Source of the DNA: Xenoacremonium recifei
Lineage: Eukaryota; Ascomycota; Sordariomycetes; Hypocreales; Nectriaceae
Assembly: GCA_012184525.1 (NCBI GenBank)
Contig: WOFQ01000008.1
Location: 899,707-963,706 of the forward strand
Length of the DNA stretch: 64,000 nt
Reading direction: 5' to 3'
Below are positions 1-12,158 of the stretch, one piece after another. Positions within the stretch are counted from its first letter, which is position 1; each line of letters starts with the position of its first letter. The position numbers and the translations under genes were made by a program. The notes beneath the pieces are model-generated. The model was not told the origin of the DNA, ran no database searches, and was given only the letters and a program-made list of their open reading frames with translations.

Positions 1-1704
1 GCATGGGCGGCCGCCCACGTAGCGTTTAGAGGTACCGTTTCGGTGGCGCTTGACAGGCGACGGTCTGGGCCCAGCCCGCCCTAGGAAATACAAATACAGC
101 AAAACGAAATTAAGACCGTCCGTTCTTCTCGCTGTCACATCTTGGAGATCTGCGCCGGTACCTTTGCAAGGGCTGTGGGGGACTATGGAAAAGTGAGTGC
201 CTGAAGGGAGTTCTCAGAGGCATTACGCACAACTCCAATAGCCTAAGGCACCCAAATATCACAAGGAAGGAGTCACTATCGCTTTCTTGCTGCCTTGTCC
301 AGGCATCATCGCGCCAAGTCGATGCCTCGCGGCCTTGCTCGGCACCTTTCCCCATCCACATTTCTCCCTCGTCCGACACGATGCAGACGTCCAATCTCCA
401 GCCGGCCACAATCTGTGCATCACCGACGGACGACCTGTTCCAACATCGTATTCCAGCGCGTACTACGCGATAACAGGCAAGGCTGCACATGCACCGACGC
501 TCCGCCCCGCCTCTGTACCAACGCCCTACTCGGTCTAGAGTAGTGTCAGGACTCGGAACCACGCTGTCGCATGGATGACGAGCCCTGACGATGCTCAGCC
601 TCCCAGCCTTACACGCGGCCCGCATTCCCCCCTTCCAACATCCCCGTCCTCGGTGTCCACCAGTCGTTGAAACTCTGGGACAACGACAGGTTCTGAAACT
701 CGCGAGGATCCTGTGTTCTCGTCTCCTTCGGCGCTGGGCCTCGACCGACCAGCCAGCTCGCATGGGAGCGATTCCCACTCTCCGGCCACAATGACATCAG
801 CATTCAGCTCCAGTAGGGCTACGGATACGCGGCACCAGAAAGAAGCTTAACTTCCAAAATAGATCGATAGAAGGATTCAAAGGGGCTTATTAAGTCTCGA
901 GTCGCCGCGAGAGATGTGTGACCCCACCGCGCCAAAATCCCTACAGTGGCATCAGGGAGCGAAGCCAGCGTTTGAAAGGCACGGACAGCCAGAGTTCCAG
1001 AGCCCGTCGAACAAGTTGCTGCATTTGGAAATCTTACTTGTTTCTTGAGGCGGAGAAAAAGGCCTTGTTCACCGACTTCGTAGCCCACCGCTCTTTCACC
1101 ACTGAATGATGTGAATCAAAGTGCAGTTCTGGCGGCTCTGCGATGCCAAGCAGGAGCTTCGTCACATCAGGGCTGGGGCTGAGCCTGCATAACCCGCGTC
1201 TCCCGTCTGACTACATACGGATTGCTCAGTACCCAAGGTACCTACGTATGTACTTGTAGATCCGGCAATTCTCCTGGTTCGATAGTTCGATGCTACGCCC
1301 GTACGCCATTCAACCTTGCCGGCTCAGCCTCTTTTGGTGTCGCCTCCGAGATGTTCTAGAAGACTTCGAGAGCATCACCAGATCGCTGATCCTGTGCGTT
1401 GCTCCACTTTCGAAGATGTCATTGGAATTGCATTCCTATAATCGCGTTCGCGATGAAAATTGAATAATCAATCAAAGTAAGGTAACCAAAACTCCAGGAT
1501 CTAGTAAATACAGGTACTATGTATACATGTGATGAGATGGGAAGTTTGCATCAACCAAAGGTCCCTCTATGAGCCTCTCCTTTATCGTTGTATAGGCACT
1601 CTTTTTCCCTGCCAAACACCGAGATGCCACCCTCTAGAAATAAGAAACTTTTTGATGTTGGTACAGTTCGTGATGCAGTGATACTGTTGAATGACCGCAA
1701 CCTC
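1..1704. other. Intergenic, no gene recognised
   Basis: Several open frames of 60-220 codons occur on both strands here, but none shows a recognisable domain, a run of splice-compatible exons or steady third-position GC. The right end should hold the 3' untranslated region of the alternative oxidase gene. Nothing else could be supported. Confidence 0.6.
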
Positions 1705-2915
1705 TTAGATGACTTCTGCTCGTTCGTATCCAGCCGTCTTCAGGGCCGGTTTTGGCACTTCTCGATCCTTGAAAGAGCTGACAAAGGGGTTTGGATCCTC
1801 TTTCTGGTTTAGATTGCCGAGTGTGTGGTTGACGCCTCGGTGGACAGCTTCGTCGGCGCGGATATAGAGGATGAGGTCCTTCATGGTGCGATGTTGCTCA
1901 GGCATGTTCCAGTACTATTGATAGATCATCAGCCGCGCTATTTTCGCCCTTCGAATTCGTAGAGGTGACTTACCGTTACAGCAATGTCTGGAATGCTGAA
2001 GTTGGGGTCGGTCCATTTGGGCAAATGGCCCTCCTCGATCTCCTTGATACATCGTGTGTAGGTGTGAACCGCCTCCTCTTCGAGGTATCCCACAAATCGG
2101 TGGACGATCTTTGGGGAGACGAGGTAGGAGACGAAGAGACCATTGAAGAAGACGCCCTGGGCGCCAATGATCATCATCTTCATGAACCATCCGGGCTCGC
2201 ACATTTTCATGAATGTCAGGAGATGCATTCTTTCGTTGTAGCTTTCTTCGAGCAGCGTTTCAATCCAACCGTTGTCTCGCTTCATGCGTCGGAGACTGTC
2301 AAGGTGGCGGAGCATACCACCCACCATTCCAGGTACTCCAGCGACGCTCTCGAGGAAAACAAACCGAATCAGCTATTTTTGAGTACAGTATTAGCAAAGT
2401 CTCAGCAATGTTGGAAGGGGGCCACAAACCCATTGGGCCTCGGTCAGTGGTTTTGACGCCTCAACCGACACGGTGGGATTCTTCTTGTCGACCTGTTGTG
2501 CACGGTCCATTCCAGTGGCTTTGTCCATCCAGTAGCGGGCAAACCGCACAATCTTCCAGGCAGCCCAATCACTGAAGTTGCGAGGGGGTCGATGCGCCGG
2601 CACCACGGCGGACATCTCCTCCATGGTGTATCCGTGATGAGGCCATGCTGGAGGAGTTTTCAGGATGTGTGGAGTGTCTTTTGCTGGGAAAAAGTCACGG
2701 AGCTGGGCAGCCGGTGTCGTCGAGAAGGATCGAGTTCCCTGGTACTGATGTTGCGCAGCGGTATTGCTGAGTCGGAGACCGGCCGAGTAGGTAAGGGGAG
2801 AGAAGGACGAGGAGGAGGCAGATATGGACCGAACAAAGCCAGTTGCTGCAGCTTTACCAAGCTGGGCTGCCTGTCTTGAGGCGCATGTGTGAGAGTGGAC
2901 TTGTGTTGACAGCAT
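1705..2915 (-). CDS. AOX1: Alternative oxidase, mitochondrial
   Basis: Cyanide-insensitive terminal oxidase that passes electrons from ubiquinol to oxygen at the inner mitochondrial membrane without pumping protons. Three exons (2915-2430, 2372-1974, 1914-1705) give 364 residues, normal for the family. The N terminus is rich in Ser, Arg and Ala, as expected of a targeting peptide. A family-typical KTPPAWPHHGYT stretch follows. The di-iron ligand motifs are all present: FLES (LET in many homologues), NERMH, LEEEAVHTY and RADEAVHRGVNH. The protein ends in GYERAEVI, close to the Neurospora AOD1 C terminus. The open frame extends upstream of 2915, but the codon at 2948 is TTG, so the ATG at 2915 is the first usable start. 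Both introns are short (57 and 59 nt). In other fungi the gene is induced when the cytochrome pathway is blocked; I saw no CGG-N7-CCG site in a quick scan upstream. Confidence 0.96.
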
Positions 2916-4622
2916 GGGGGATGGTGTCAATAATGTGAAGTCTACCAAAGGTAGGGAAGATATTTTATTAGGGGTGTCAAGGATGACTGTTCGACTTGAG
3001 TACGGAACAAGGGCATGATGGCGTCTGTGCCTTACGGCCTCAAAGCCTCTTTTATACTATCTCTCGGGGTACACTATTCGTGTTGTTGCGGAATGCTGAG
3101 GTCACACTGTACGCCCTGACTCCTTAGGAGCGAGATTGAGCAAAATACGCGATGCTAAGCTGACTGTTCAGTGGTTGATAGGGGACATACGAAGACAGAC
3201 CGGCTTGACAAGGAAAAGATTGGCCTTCTCCGCGGTGAGCTCGGCGACTTGACGCACTCGCGTCTCGGTGGCCGTTTGCTGGCGATGCGGCGAAGATGCG
3301 GCGCAAGGGCGGCCACGTGAGCGAGTTACATCGGGAGGAATCGGGAGCGCTGGCCAAGAGGCCATTAGTAAACGGCGACCAAAGGGCGATGCTAGACAGT
3401 AGATGCACTGTGTTTCCGCTTGCTACCGGATACGGACTCACAGACGAGATGTGACTTTCCTGATGATTCTCGTTTGCTGGTGTCCAGAACCACACATTCC
3501 TGGCATCGCCGCCTGGTCTTCGAAGGTTGGATACCTGAGATTTCCGCGGGACGGCGATCATGAAGTTGGGCAGGGCCACGTGGAAAGAAGATTTTTTTCT
3601 CTTTTTTTTCACCTTCTTCTTTCTTGCTCTTCTGTTTCCTTGTTACATTTTTGCCTCGTGTCTATCCTTGCTCATGACAGCAAGTATTGAGGTTTGAAGT
3701 TCCAATTTTACACGCTTAATTTCCCGTGACTCATCTATCACAACACAAGGCACCAGGACTTCAACGGGCCGAGACAGCCGTTACTGAATCGCGAAAATTA
3801 CTTTCAGTGCACTCGCCAAGTTCCGTGCTGCATGACACGAACCATTGTTTTCGAACTGACACAAGGTTTGCAGCGAGTCACACATCTCCATGCAAGATGG
3901 TTTGGTATCTTTGCTTCTTTATTGTTGATGCAGGGAAAGGCATGTGAACAAGGCTTCCCTGGTCTCCAATGCCCAGCTGCCCCAGGATGACTGCAAATCA
4001 GAGCGGGCGGTTGCAGTCCAGCACACACTAGCATGAGTGACGTCGAGCTGAACTGGGATCCATCGTCTGACGGGCTGCCGCATCCTTGTATTCTGGGGAG
4101 AATCGGGTGGCTGCCTCAGCGATACAACTTCACAATGAATTATTGAATGCCTATTCAGAGTGAGCATGTTTGATGCCAGAGCCTGCAGGATTTCAACAAG
4201 GAAATATTGTCGCCCTGGTATGGCCAGTCAGTCAGTCAAGGTGCGACTGGCACACATCCAAGAGGCGCGATATAAGTGACAGCCACTCTTACATGTCGCT
4301 GGCGTTGCGGGGATGGATGGCAAAAGCAAAAGCCCGGCCACAAAAAAAAAGTTGGCCCGTCTATAATTTTTTCTTTAGTGGCTGAGAGTTCCCGCCCGCA
4401 GCGCGTCCCGATGCCTTGCGCTGGCGCTGGCGGGGGCTTCTTTGTGCCTGACGAAAACCTGTCTCCCTTCCCACCCCGTTTCCCCGATACATACACCTTC
4501 AAGACTCATCCCTCAGGCCATCTTTCCTGCCCACCGGCGCAAGACTTCTTGACCAGCTAGACTGCTGTCCCAGACCTCCGATATTCGCTTTAGAACCGCC
4601 GTCTTTGCGACCGACTGACATC
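2916..4622. other. Divergent intergenic region, AOX / eIF3j
   Basis: Shared upstream region of two divergent genes. It contains pyrimidine-rich patches (near 3590-3650) and an A-run near 4340, but no recognisable coding exon or RNA gene. Both promoters and 5' leaders must lie here. Confidence 0.6.
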
Positions 4623-5777
4623 ATGCCTGCCCGGAAACAGTGGGGTAAGTCATTATCGCCAAAATTACCCCTCGATCGCGACGATGTCGACGATACTATT
4701 GTGCGCGGACACTCTCGCGGAATGACGCCAACCGTCCTCGACGCGATCCGAGAGGTTTGATTTGGTCTCTTGCGTGAGATGTAAGCGACAATAATATCAA
4801 AATACTCGTCTCTCCGCGTTTGCCCTTGCTTTGCTGACTTGGTTGATGCAGACGAGGAGGATAGCGACGACAGCACCCCTCCCACCTCCCCCGCCGCTGC
4901 TGGCGCTGCTGCCCGACGAAAGTTCGACGATGAGGAAGAAGACGATGTAAGTTTTGTGTCTATCTGACAGCGTGATTCCGCAAAGGCTGACATCGCTTCA
5001 CGACAGGTCCTAGACTCCTGGGACGCCGAGGAAGACTCCGAGGCCGAGCGCGAGAAGGAGAAGAAGGCCGCCGAGGCCAAGGCCAAGGCTGCTGCCGCCG
5101 CCGCTGCTGCGAAGAAGCCCAAGGCTCAACGAGTTGCCGAACACCAGACCGAGCGTGCCCTTAAGAAGGCCCAGGTGGATGTGTCGGCCGAGGAGCTGGA
5201 GACGGAAGCTGAGCGTCGTGAGCGCCTGCGGCGTGCCCAGGTTGAGGCTGATCTCGACCACGCCGCCGACATGTTTGGCGATATTGGCGTCAGCGCTGGA
5301 CGATCCAAGGCCCGTCCTGCCGCCGTCGCTGTCGATAGCAAGGACCCTCACAACACCGTCGACATCTCCAAGCTGCCTCTCTTCAACCCCACGACGAAGG
5401 CTCAGTTCGACAACCTGCGCACTATCCTCGCCCCCATCCTCGTCGCCCATGCCAAGAAGCCCCATTACAGCATGTTCCTTCAAGACTTCTCCAAGTCCCT
5501 CGCGCGGGAGATGCCCAGCGACCAGATCAAGAAGCTTGCCAGCTCCCTGACGGCACTTGGCAACGAGAAGATGCAGGAGGAGAAGGCTGCCCAGAAGGGT
5601 GGCAAGAAGACCAAGGCCGCCAAGACGAAGACTTCTCTTGTCACTGGTACCCGAAACATGACCGAGGATGTTGGATCCTATGACCAGGACGATTTCGGAG
5701 AGTGAGTTGACTATTGTTCCCAAACAGCGTGACCTTTGACGTGGTGCTAACATTATAAAAGTGATGACTTCATGTGA
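4623..5777 (+). CDS. HCR1: Eukaryotic translation initiation factor 3 subunit j
   Basis: eIF3j/Hcr1 is a loosely bound eIF3 subunit that contacts the 40S decoding centre and also acts in termination and 40S maturation. Four exons (4623-4644, 4852-4946, 5007-5701, 5762-5777) give 275 residues. The N terminus is acidic with the family-typical pattern of an MPARKQW start, a KFDDEEEDD stretch and a VLDSWD motif. A Lys/Ala-rich coiled coil and a central helical part follow, and the protein ends in an acidic DDDFM tail supplied by the tiny last exon. The first intron is long for this window (207 nt). The very short first and last exons are the least certain parts, but both restore conserved ends. 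Confidence 0.93.
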
Positions 5778-6625
5778 ACGAGACAACGATAAATTCATTG
5801 TACGAGATATGGCCTTCTACTACTGCAGCAGATGTATGTAGAGAAAGACGTGGGCGCGCTGCCCTTGCTCCCGGAGAGCTTGGAATACCATCCTGGAAAA
5901 AGATGCGAAGCAAAGTCTGGAACAAGAGTCATGTTCTACCACCGCATCGCTCCGATGACAAGCCGGTCCTAGGCTAGATGGCTGGGGTCACCGCGTTGAT
6001 GTGAGTTGAGGCCAGAAGATGTTGGGTTAAAGGCTGGGAACAAAAGCGCATTTTGAGGGACGTCGCTGCATTTGATATCCATTAGACTGCATCTCATCTG
6101 CCGTTTTCTCTCTAGAGTCAGGGCTATGCATGCATCCGGAGCGTCAAGATTTATTTTTTTTAAGACTCGAGAAACCTCAGACGTATGAGAGTATAATTTG
6201 GTTGATGTGCGAGGCATTATATAGGACATATGGTGTGGTTGTCGTCTTATCGCTTATAGGAAGTCAAAAGAATGCATAATCATTGTTTCTTTTCTAAACC
6301 GCTACAAAACTTTTGGCCAAGTCCCGTCATACACATACAGTCCTCATCGGAACATGCCAAAGAAAATAGGGGTATCTAATCAATTAGCACAGCCTCTGGC
6401 AAGAGAGCGAGGAGGACGTCCTGTCATGCCCTTTAAAGTAACCCATGAAACTCCGACCGCGAAGAGAACCTCTGTTCCCCACGGATTCCGACGCCGTAAT
6501 ACCCTTTTACATGTGCTCCCATTCTCATCCCGCGAGAAAATAGATATACAGCGTCTCATATACATAGCCCCTGACGCAAGAGCCTTAAGCAAGATGAGTA
6601 GAGTAATGTGTATCGTGTGGTGTTT
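5778..6625. other. Convergent intergenic region, eIF3j / MDM31
   Basis: This AT-richer stretch lies between two converging genes and should hold both 3' untranslated regions. Open frames here are short or are extensions of frames antisense to MDM31. Nothing else was recognised. Confidence 0.6.
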
Positions 6626-8892
6626 TCACACGACGTTGCCCGCCATACCCATGAAAAGGGCATGTACGGCTAACGATAGAGTCCAGAAGCCGACCTTCTT
6701 GAAACGTCTAACGCGGCTTTGTTGGTCCTCGACGTCCTTGGCGAAGGCCTCGTACGTCTCCGCGGACATGTCGTTCATGAGACCGCAGTCGAAGATGGAC
6801 CAGCTGCCGTCGAAATCGCCGGCGCGCTTGACGATGCGACAGCCGATTGGGATATATGTCTTCTTGGCATTGATGTATGCCACGATGGGTCGGACCAGGG
6901 CTTGGTTGACGTACGACATGTGTTTGGTGAAGAGCGGCACAGCGGCCTTGACATCGTTCATGTGGATTCGAAGATCCATGATCAGGTACCGACGGTCTTC
7001 ATCAGCCGATTTGTTAGTGACAGGAACTTTTACCACCTCTTCCTCCAAGGGCTGCCCAGATGCCTCAGTGAGGTGGCCAGACGTGAGCAGTGCAGGGCCC
7101 TGTTCTCGGACGTTTCGCAAGAACCGGTGTCGGTTGGAGATAACAACCTCTTCCAGTTGGTCATAAAAGTCCGCCATGACTTTCGTGATGCTCTCGTCAG
7201 TGTCCGCAGGAAACATGACATCCGCGACGATGTCGACATTGCCCTCATATATCCATCCAAAAGGCCCTTCCACGCCACGGTTGAGATGGTCAATCTTCAG
7301 GCCGTCGATTCGAAGTCGACTGAATTTCTTCCAGGCTTTGGGGTCCCCAAAACCAAGCGTTGTTCCCTGATCCGGGTCTGGAACCACGCCATGAACTTGT
7401 CGAGGGTGGATGGTGAATAACGAACCATCGAAAGACCCCGACATATGGTTCGCCGACAGAAAGTCGTAAAAGAGCCACTGCTTGCGGAATTGGGGCAACT
7501 CGCAGGAGTAAATGCTCACTGAGAATGGCCGAAAGCCACCAGGCTGGTGAACAGTCAAAAGAAGGTCCTCCATCTTGAATACCTCGATCTCAAAGTCGCC
7601 GGGTTGGTGTTGGTGCCGATATGATAAGGGATCGACCTCTTCTTCGGGCCATACAACTGAAGTGCGATCAACAACACCTCGAACACCCTTGATCTCAACA
7701 TCCTTGAGAAGTCCCTTTCCATTCCACCATTTGAGGAAAGACAAGGTGACGTTAACGGTTGCTATCGTTACGTCAAACTGTGTGTAGTTCCCATCGTCCT
7801 CTACAGCATCAGGATCATCAGACTTCGCCTGTCGTCCCGCTGCCTCGACCGCAGCGGCATCAAAAGATCCTTTGCTGACGGAGGATTGGCCCTGTCCAGG
7901 ACGGCGAGATACAAAAACATTGCGGAACGAAATCACACCATCCCGCCACTTAGGGACAATTGCAGACTCGAAGACAACTGTGACGCCGGCAGACTGGGTC
8001 AGATAGTCACCAACCCACTGAGCCAAGGTTTCTGGATGTGTCTTAGTACAATGTACGTTTGAAGAAACGGGGTTACCTCGTAGAGCTCCTGGTACTAACC
8101 TTGGGCAAAGACGGTGTTGATGGAGAAAATGACGAGAGAGAAAAAGGTCGTAGTTCCGACCAAGATCCAGACCAGATGGCCCAGCATGAACCATGACACG
8201 AATGCTCCCCATTCATCAGCATTCCACGGTCGCATGCTCCTGATCGACATCCATTTGAGCCGCACCTTGAGCCTATCCCCGAACCCGTTTGCGGCTGCGA
8301 GGAGCTCTTCCTTCGTGGGCCTGTGGGGCATCTTCGGTAGATGCGGAAGATGCAGGTATTTCGACATTGAAGTTGCAATTGACTCGGCATCTGGATCGGA
8401 AGTTGCAGGTTTGACAGGCTCAGGGGCCTCCTTCGAAGGCTGGTTGCTTGACTTGGGAGCATCTTGGGGAGGCCGAGCCGGTTTCGATGACGGCTCTAGC
8501 TCCTTTCCACACGAACATCTGGGTTCTTTCCCGTTGTCACTATAAAACCTTCTCTGAAAGGCCCTTGCAGACTGGAGTATCGTGGGAGATGGCGAGGGCG
8601 AGTTGATGCGCCATGGTGCTGGACTCCTGTCAGCGGTCCAGAAGCGAGAGGTCGTATTCCGCAGGCCGGTCGTACTCGAAATGCTCGTTGCTCGGGTCGT
8701 GGGCGTTTGTCGAGTAATATTATGAAAGAGACGGACAGTTGTAGCTGTCGTCAGCCCAGACGACGCTGAGAGGTCTGGCCATCTCCTGGCTGTTGATGCA
8801 GCGACTCGGAAAGCCGTCAAGGAGTCGGCATTGGTAATGGAGATCCCGATGCGGCGCCCGATCAAAAACGAGGGGATGCCCTTGGCCATCAT
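6626..8892 (-). CDS. MDM31: Mdm31/Mdm32-family mitochondrial inner-membrane protein
   Basis: Mdm31 and Mdm32 are inner-membrane proteins of yeast mitochondria needed for normal organelle shape, nucleoid inheritance and phospholipid homeostasis. Two exons (8892-8100 and 8031-6626) give 732 residues. The N-terminal ~100 residues are rich in Arg, Ser and Thr and poor in acidic residues, as in a targeting sequence. A strongly hydrophobic segment near residues 235-260 (WFMLGHLVWILVGTTTFF) should span the membrane. A long soluble part with the family's typical WNGKGLLKDVEIKGVRGVVD stretch follows, and a second hydrophobic segment sits at the extreme C terminus. Tandem ATG codons at 8892 and 8889 make the start slightly ambiguous. 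The 68-nt intron has a good branch site. Confidence 0.9.
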
Positions 8893-9308
8893 TCCCAGTA
8901 CATGGTGCCTGTCTAAAGAACAATAGGACACCAGTAGAATGACTGGGCAAGATCCTCAAAGATCGAGGATTGCTGGGGGGAGAGAAAATTCAAAGGCGAA
9001 ATCCTCGACTGGGGGTTGGAGGCTGGAGCAAGAAGTTGGTCCAGGCCCGTCGCATGTGGAAAAGTCACTCCATGACGCGCCTTTGCCGTCTGGGAAACCG
9101 GGCCAATCGATAGGCCGCGATAAGCCATCACAAAATTTCGGTCGGTGTGCAGAAAGTCGCCTCCAAGACCCCACGCAAGACTTTCAACACCAGTCGGCAG
9201 AACGAAAACCGACAATTTGGCGATCCTCCCCGAAATACGAAATACAAGCCTATTCTTGGCCCGACTCACCGAAACGACCTTTCGCGGCCTCCCTTTCATA
9301 TCGCCAAA
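8893..9308. promoter_or_regulatory. Bidirectional promoter region, MDM31 / PNO1
   Basis: A 416-bp gap lies between the two divergent start codons, so both promoters and leaders must fit here. No TATA box or specific operator could be assigned. Confidence 0.5.
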
Positions 9309-10184
9309 ATGCCTGCTCCTACGGCCTTGTTAAAGGCCTCGGATACCCCGCTTGCGACTGAAGTTCCGCTCCCAGGACCTGGTAAAACCTTTTAGTTGCC
9401 CAGAGATGCAACAAATGCTGACCTCTGCACAGAGAACGATGATGAGTTCCTCCTAGATGCTCCCGACTCTCTCCCCGCCGATGCGAACGCAGTTGTACCT
9501 GTCGAGGCGGCTGGCGACGAAGATATGGCGATTGACGAAGAGGGACGACCTCGTTTTGCGCCTTCAAAAGATATTGTATGATGGAAAATATGTTACATGT
9601 ACTGAACAGCTTCTAATTTGGCCTAGGACCCGATCACTCGAGTCGAAACTCGCAAAATCCCCATCCCGCCTCACCGAATGACGCCCCTAAAACAGTCATG
9701 GGCCACCATCTACCCACCTCTAGTCGAACACTTGAAGCTCCAGTGCAGGATGAACATCAAGCGAAAGACCGTTGAACTACGAACATCGAAGCACACTGTT
9801 GACTCCGGAGCGTTGCAAAAGGGCGAGGACTTTGTTAAGGCGTTCACCCTGGGCTTCGATGTAGACGACGCCATCGCGCTGCTGCGACTCGACGACCTGT
9901 ACATCGAGACTTTCGAAATCAAGGATGTGAGGACAATGCACGGCGACAGTCAAGCACGCGCGATCGGCCGAATCGCCGGCAAGGACGGAAAGACCAAGTT
10001 TGCCATCGAAAACGCCAGCAGGACGCGAATTGTCCTTGCCGACTCAAAGATTCACATTTTGGGGGGATTCAAGAATATCCATCTTGCTCGCGAGTCTGTT
10101 GTCAGCTTGATTCTTGGAAAGCCTCCTGGAAAGGTGTATGGCAACCTTCGGACGGTTGCGGCGCGGATGAAGGAACGCTTCTAA
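9309..10184 (+). CDS. PNO1: Pre-rRNA processing protein Pno1/Dim2
   Basis: Pno1 (Dim2/Rrp20) is a KH-domain ribosome assembly factor. It binds the 3' end of pre-18S rRNA, works with the dimethylase Dim1, and escorts 20S pre-rRNA to the cytoplasm for cleavage by Nob1. Three exons (9309-9381, 9433-9575, 9627-10184) give 257 residues, the normal family length. The acidic N terminus is variable. The conserved block starts with an ITRVETRKIPIPPHR motif, followed by two KH-like modules. The second carries RAIGRIAGKDGKTK and the C terminus has LILGKPPGKVYGNLR, both highly diagnostic. Both introns are about 51 nt; the second contains a TCTAATTT branch-like site. Confidence 0.96.
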
Positions 10185-11604
10185 GTGGCATGGACAGGGA
10201 CAAAACAGGTGACTATCTGGGGCATGGCAGCGATAGATTTTTCTTGGGATTGATACGGCGTTTGGGGAGCAGCATCATGAATCTAAATCAAAGGAACACT
10301 CGGAGGTGGCAAGCAGATATGACATGTCGGTAACGATACTTTTGGTTCGAATCAATTGACCTTTGTGGACACCCATGCAATGCGTGTCGATATCTCGCCG
10401 GTGAAGACCGAATGGCAGGCAGCCGAAGAGAGGCGGTGGCTTTTGGGCGCAGAAGTCGGACCGTTGCCGCAACGGTAAAGTTACGTTAGAGATTGCTGTG
10501 GCCCGGAGGCGGCGTTCGGGACGTTATCATCGGCTGACTTCTTGTTGACCGACTGTTGGGACGACGTCGTCAAACGTGCTGATGGTTGGATGAGGGCCGT
10601 GGCCGGTGCGTCTGGCCATGCAGCCGTCCGTGGAGGCGGAGCATTCTCCCACTCCCACTCGCGATCTAACGGGCCAGCCGCCAATTGTCCAACCGGAAGA
10701 GACGCCCTGCAGCAGGAAGCGCAGATGAAGCGTGCATGGCGCATCGCCGCGTTACGGGAGCGGGCGGGAGCGGGAGGGCCTACGTGTTCATCGAGGCCGA
10801 AAATCTACGTGTCGGTCAAGACGGAGGATGGTCGAAGGCAGAGAGAGCCGCCAGCAAACAGACCACGCCCAATCTCGGACCAGAAAGGCGTCGCCGGAAT
10901 AAGGCCAGATCAAGTCAAAAAAGAGCCCGATGTAAGGGGGCCTCAGATAGAGAGCACTAGCACTTAGTGGTCGACTGTGTCTTGAGGCCGGGCCCCGGAG
11001 TCGTCAGGTAACGAGACGGGTAACGAGAGTTTTTGCGTGGACCAGGATGTTGGTCGACGGCACGGTGAGCCAGCCAGCCCTGGAATACTCTGTACGGGGG
11101 TCCAGGAACGATGGAAGTGGGATGATTAGCGGGGTACCTTGGCGGTCGCCTCACGGTGCACGGCGCGCATGCGTACCCCCCTAACGCCTGGGCGCTGCTG
11201 GAGTGAGATCATGTCCATTTGTGTTTGTGAATTCACCCCTCCATGAGCGCCTCAGCGCCGCCGCCACGAGCTGCCCCACCAGCCAGTCAGAGGCCCGCGA
11301 TCTCTGCCCTCTGAGGAGCTTTGCTGTCTGCTAAGGTAAATGCACGTCGTAATGCTCGCTCGTCCAATAATGCGATGCACTGATTCTGCCCGTGGTCGAC
11401 CGTTCTTGCGTTGACTGGCCCGTCCACCGTCCACCTCAGCGAGCGACCTATTACTTCAACCCGCGCCTCCCCTCCAGCTCAACTCAGACCTTTCCTCCTC
11501 CTCCTCCTTCTTCATTCTCAACCTTCCTCCTTCACATCCTCCCGCCTTCAATCTGCCTCGAGACCAGACGCTGAGCGCCATTCGTCTCGTTGCCTTTACT
11601 CACG
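10185..11604. other. Upstream region of enolase
   Basis: No coding feature is recognisable. The right part (about 11,440-11,600) is strongly pyrimidine-rich on the + strand, a common trait of promoters and leaders of highly expressed fungal glycolytic genes. The transcription start of enolase probably lies there. Confidence 0.5.
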
Positions 11605-12103
11605 GTATGTACCGTCCTCTCTACACACAACTCTGCCGTTGCTGCTGCTACTGGTGTTGTTGTTGTTCTCCATCCCCTCGTCCTCGCTGCCCCTCATTAG
11701 AGCTTTCTGCCCCCCCCTCGTTAGCTGGGCCTAGAGCTGGCTTAGCAGCAGTTCGTTCACCGTTCAACCCCTCCTTCACAGCGCCCCCCCTCCATTATCT
11801 TGCTCCTCACCTCATTGCTTTACCCCACCAAAATAGAGCTTTCTGTCACTGTCTTGTCAGTGAGCAATTGGATGGAAAACCACCACCAAATTGTTTGCGC
11901 GATATTCCATCCACCCTCCTCCATTCCACGCCAATCGATTCGCTTCGGGCCTTTTTAGAGCGTTTGGAGCTTGGTCGAGAAATATCTTCACTGATCTCCT
12001 GTTTCCCTCCCTCCTCCCTCTCTCTTTTTTTCTCCCCTCCTCTTCCTCGAACCACAAATCTTCTGCCTCCGTCGTGCACCAGACAGCTCGACTAACTCGT
12101 CAG
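11605..12103 (+). other. Probable 5' UTR intron of enolase
   Basis: A GTATGT donor at 11,605 and an acceptor CAG ending at 12,103, with a CTAAC branch site about 8 nt before it, fit fungal splice consensus very well. The intron would be 499 nt, far longer than the coding introns here. Splicing would leave about 55 nt of leader before the enolase ATG. The interval has no conserved coding frame and contains C/T-rich tracts. Confidence 0.6.
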
Positions 12104-12158
12104 ATCATCCTCGCAAGGAACCTCTTATCAACGCTCCATCATACCACCACCTTCCAAA

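Noticed and set aside
110..778. 222-codon frame on the minus strand
   Set aside because: Arg/Cys-rich composition, no domain, no splice partners; it looks like a chance frame in GC-rich DNA.
5010..5798. 262-codon antisense frame over eIF3j
   Set aside because: It mirrors a strongly supported coding exon; its Leu/Gly-rich text is the expected shadow of GC3-rich coding DNA.
10330..10360. Possible tRNA T-arm (GGTTCGAATC)
   Set aside because: No A-box, acceptor stem or anticodon arm could be folded around it on either strand.
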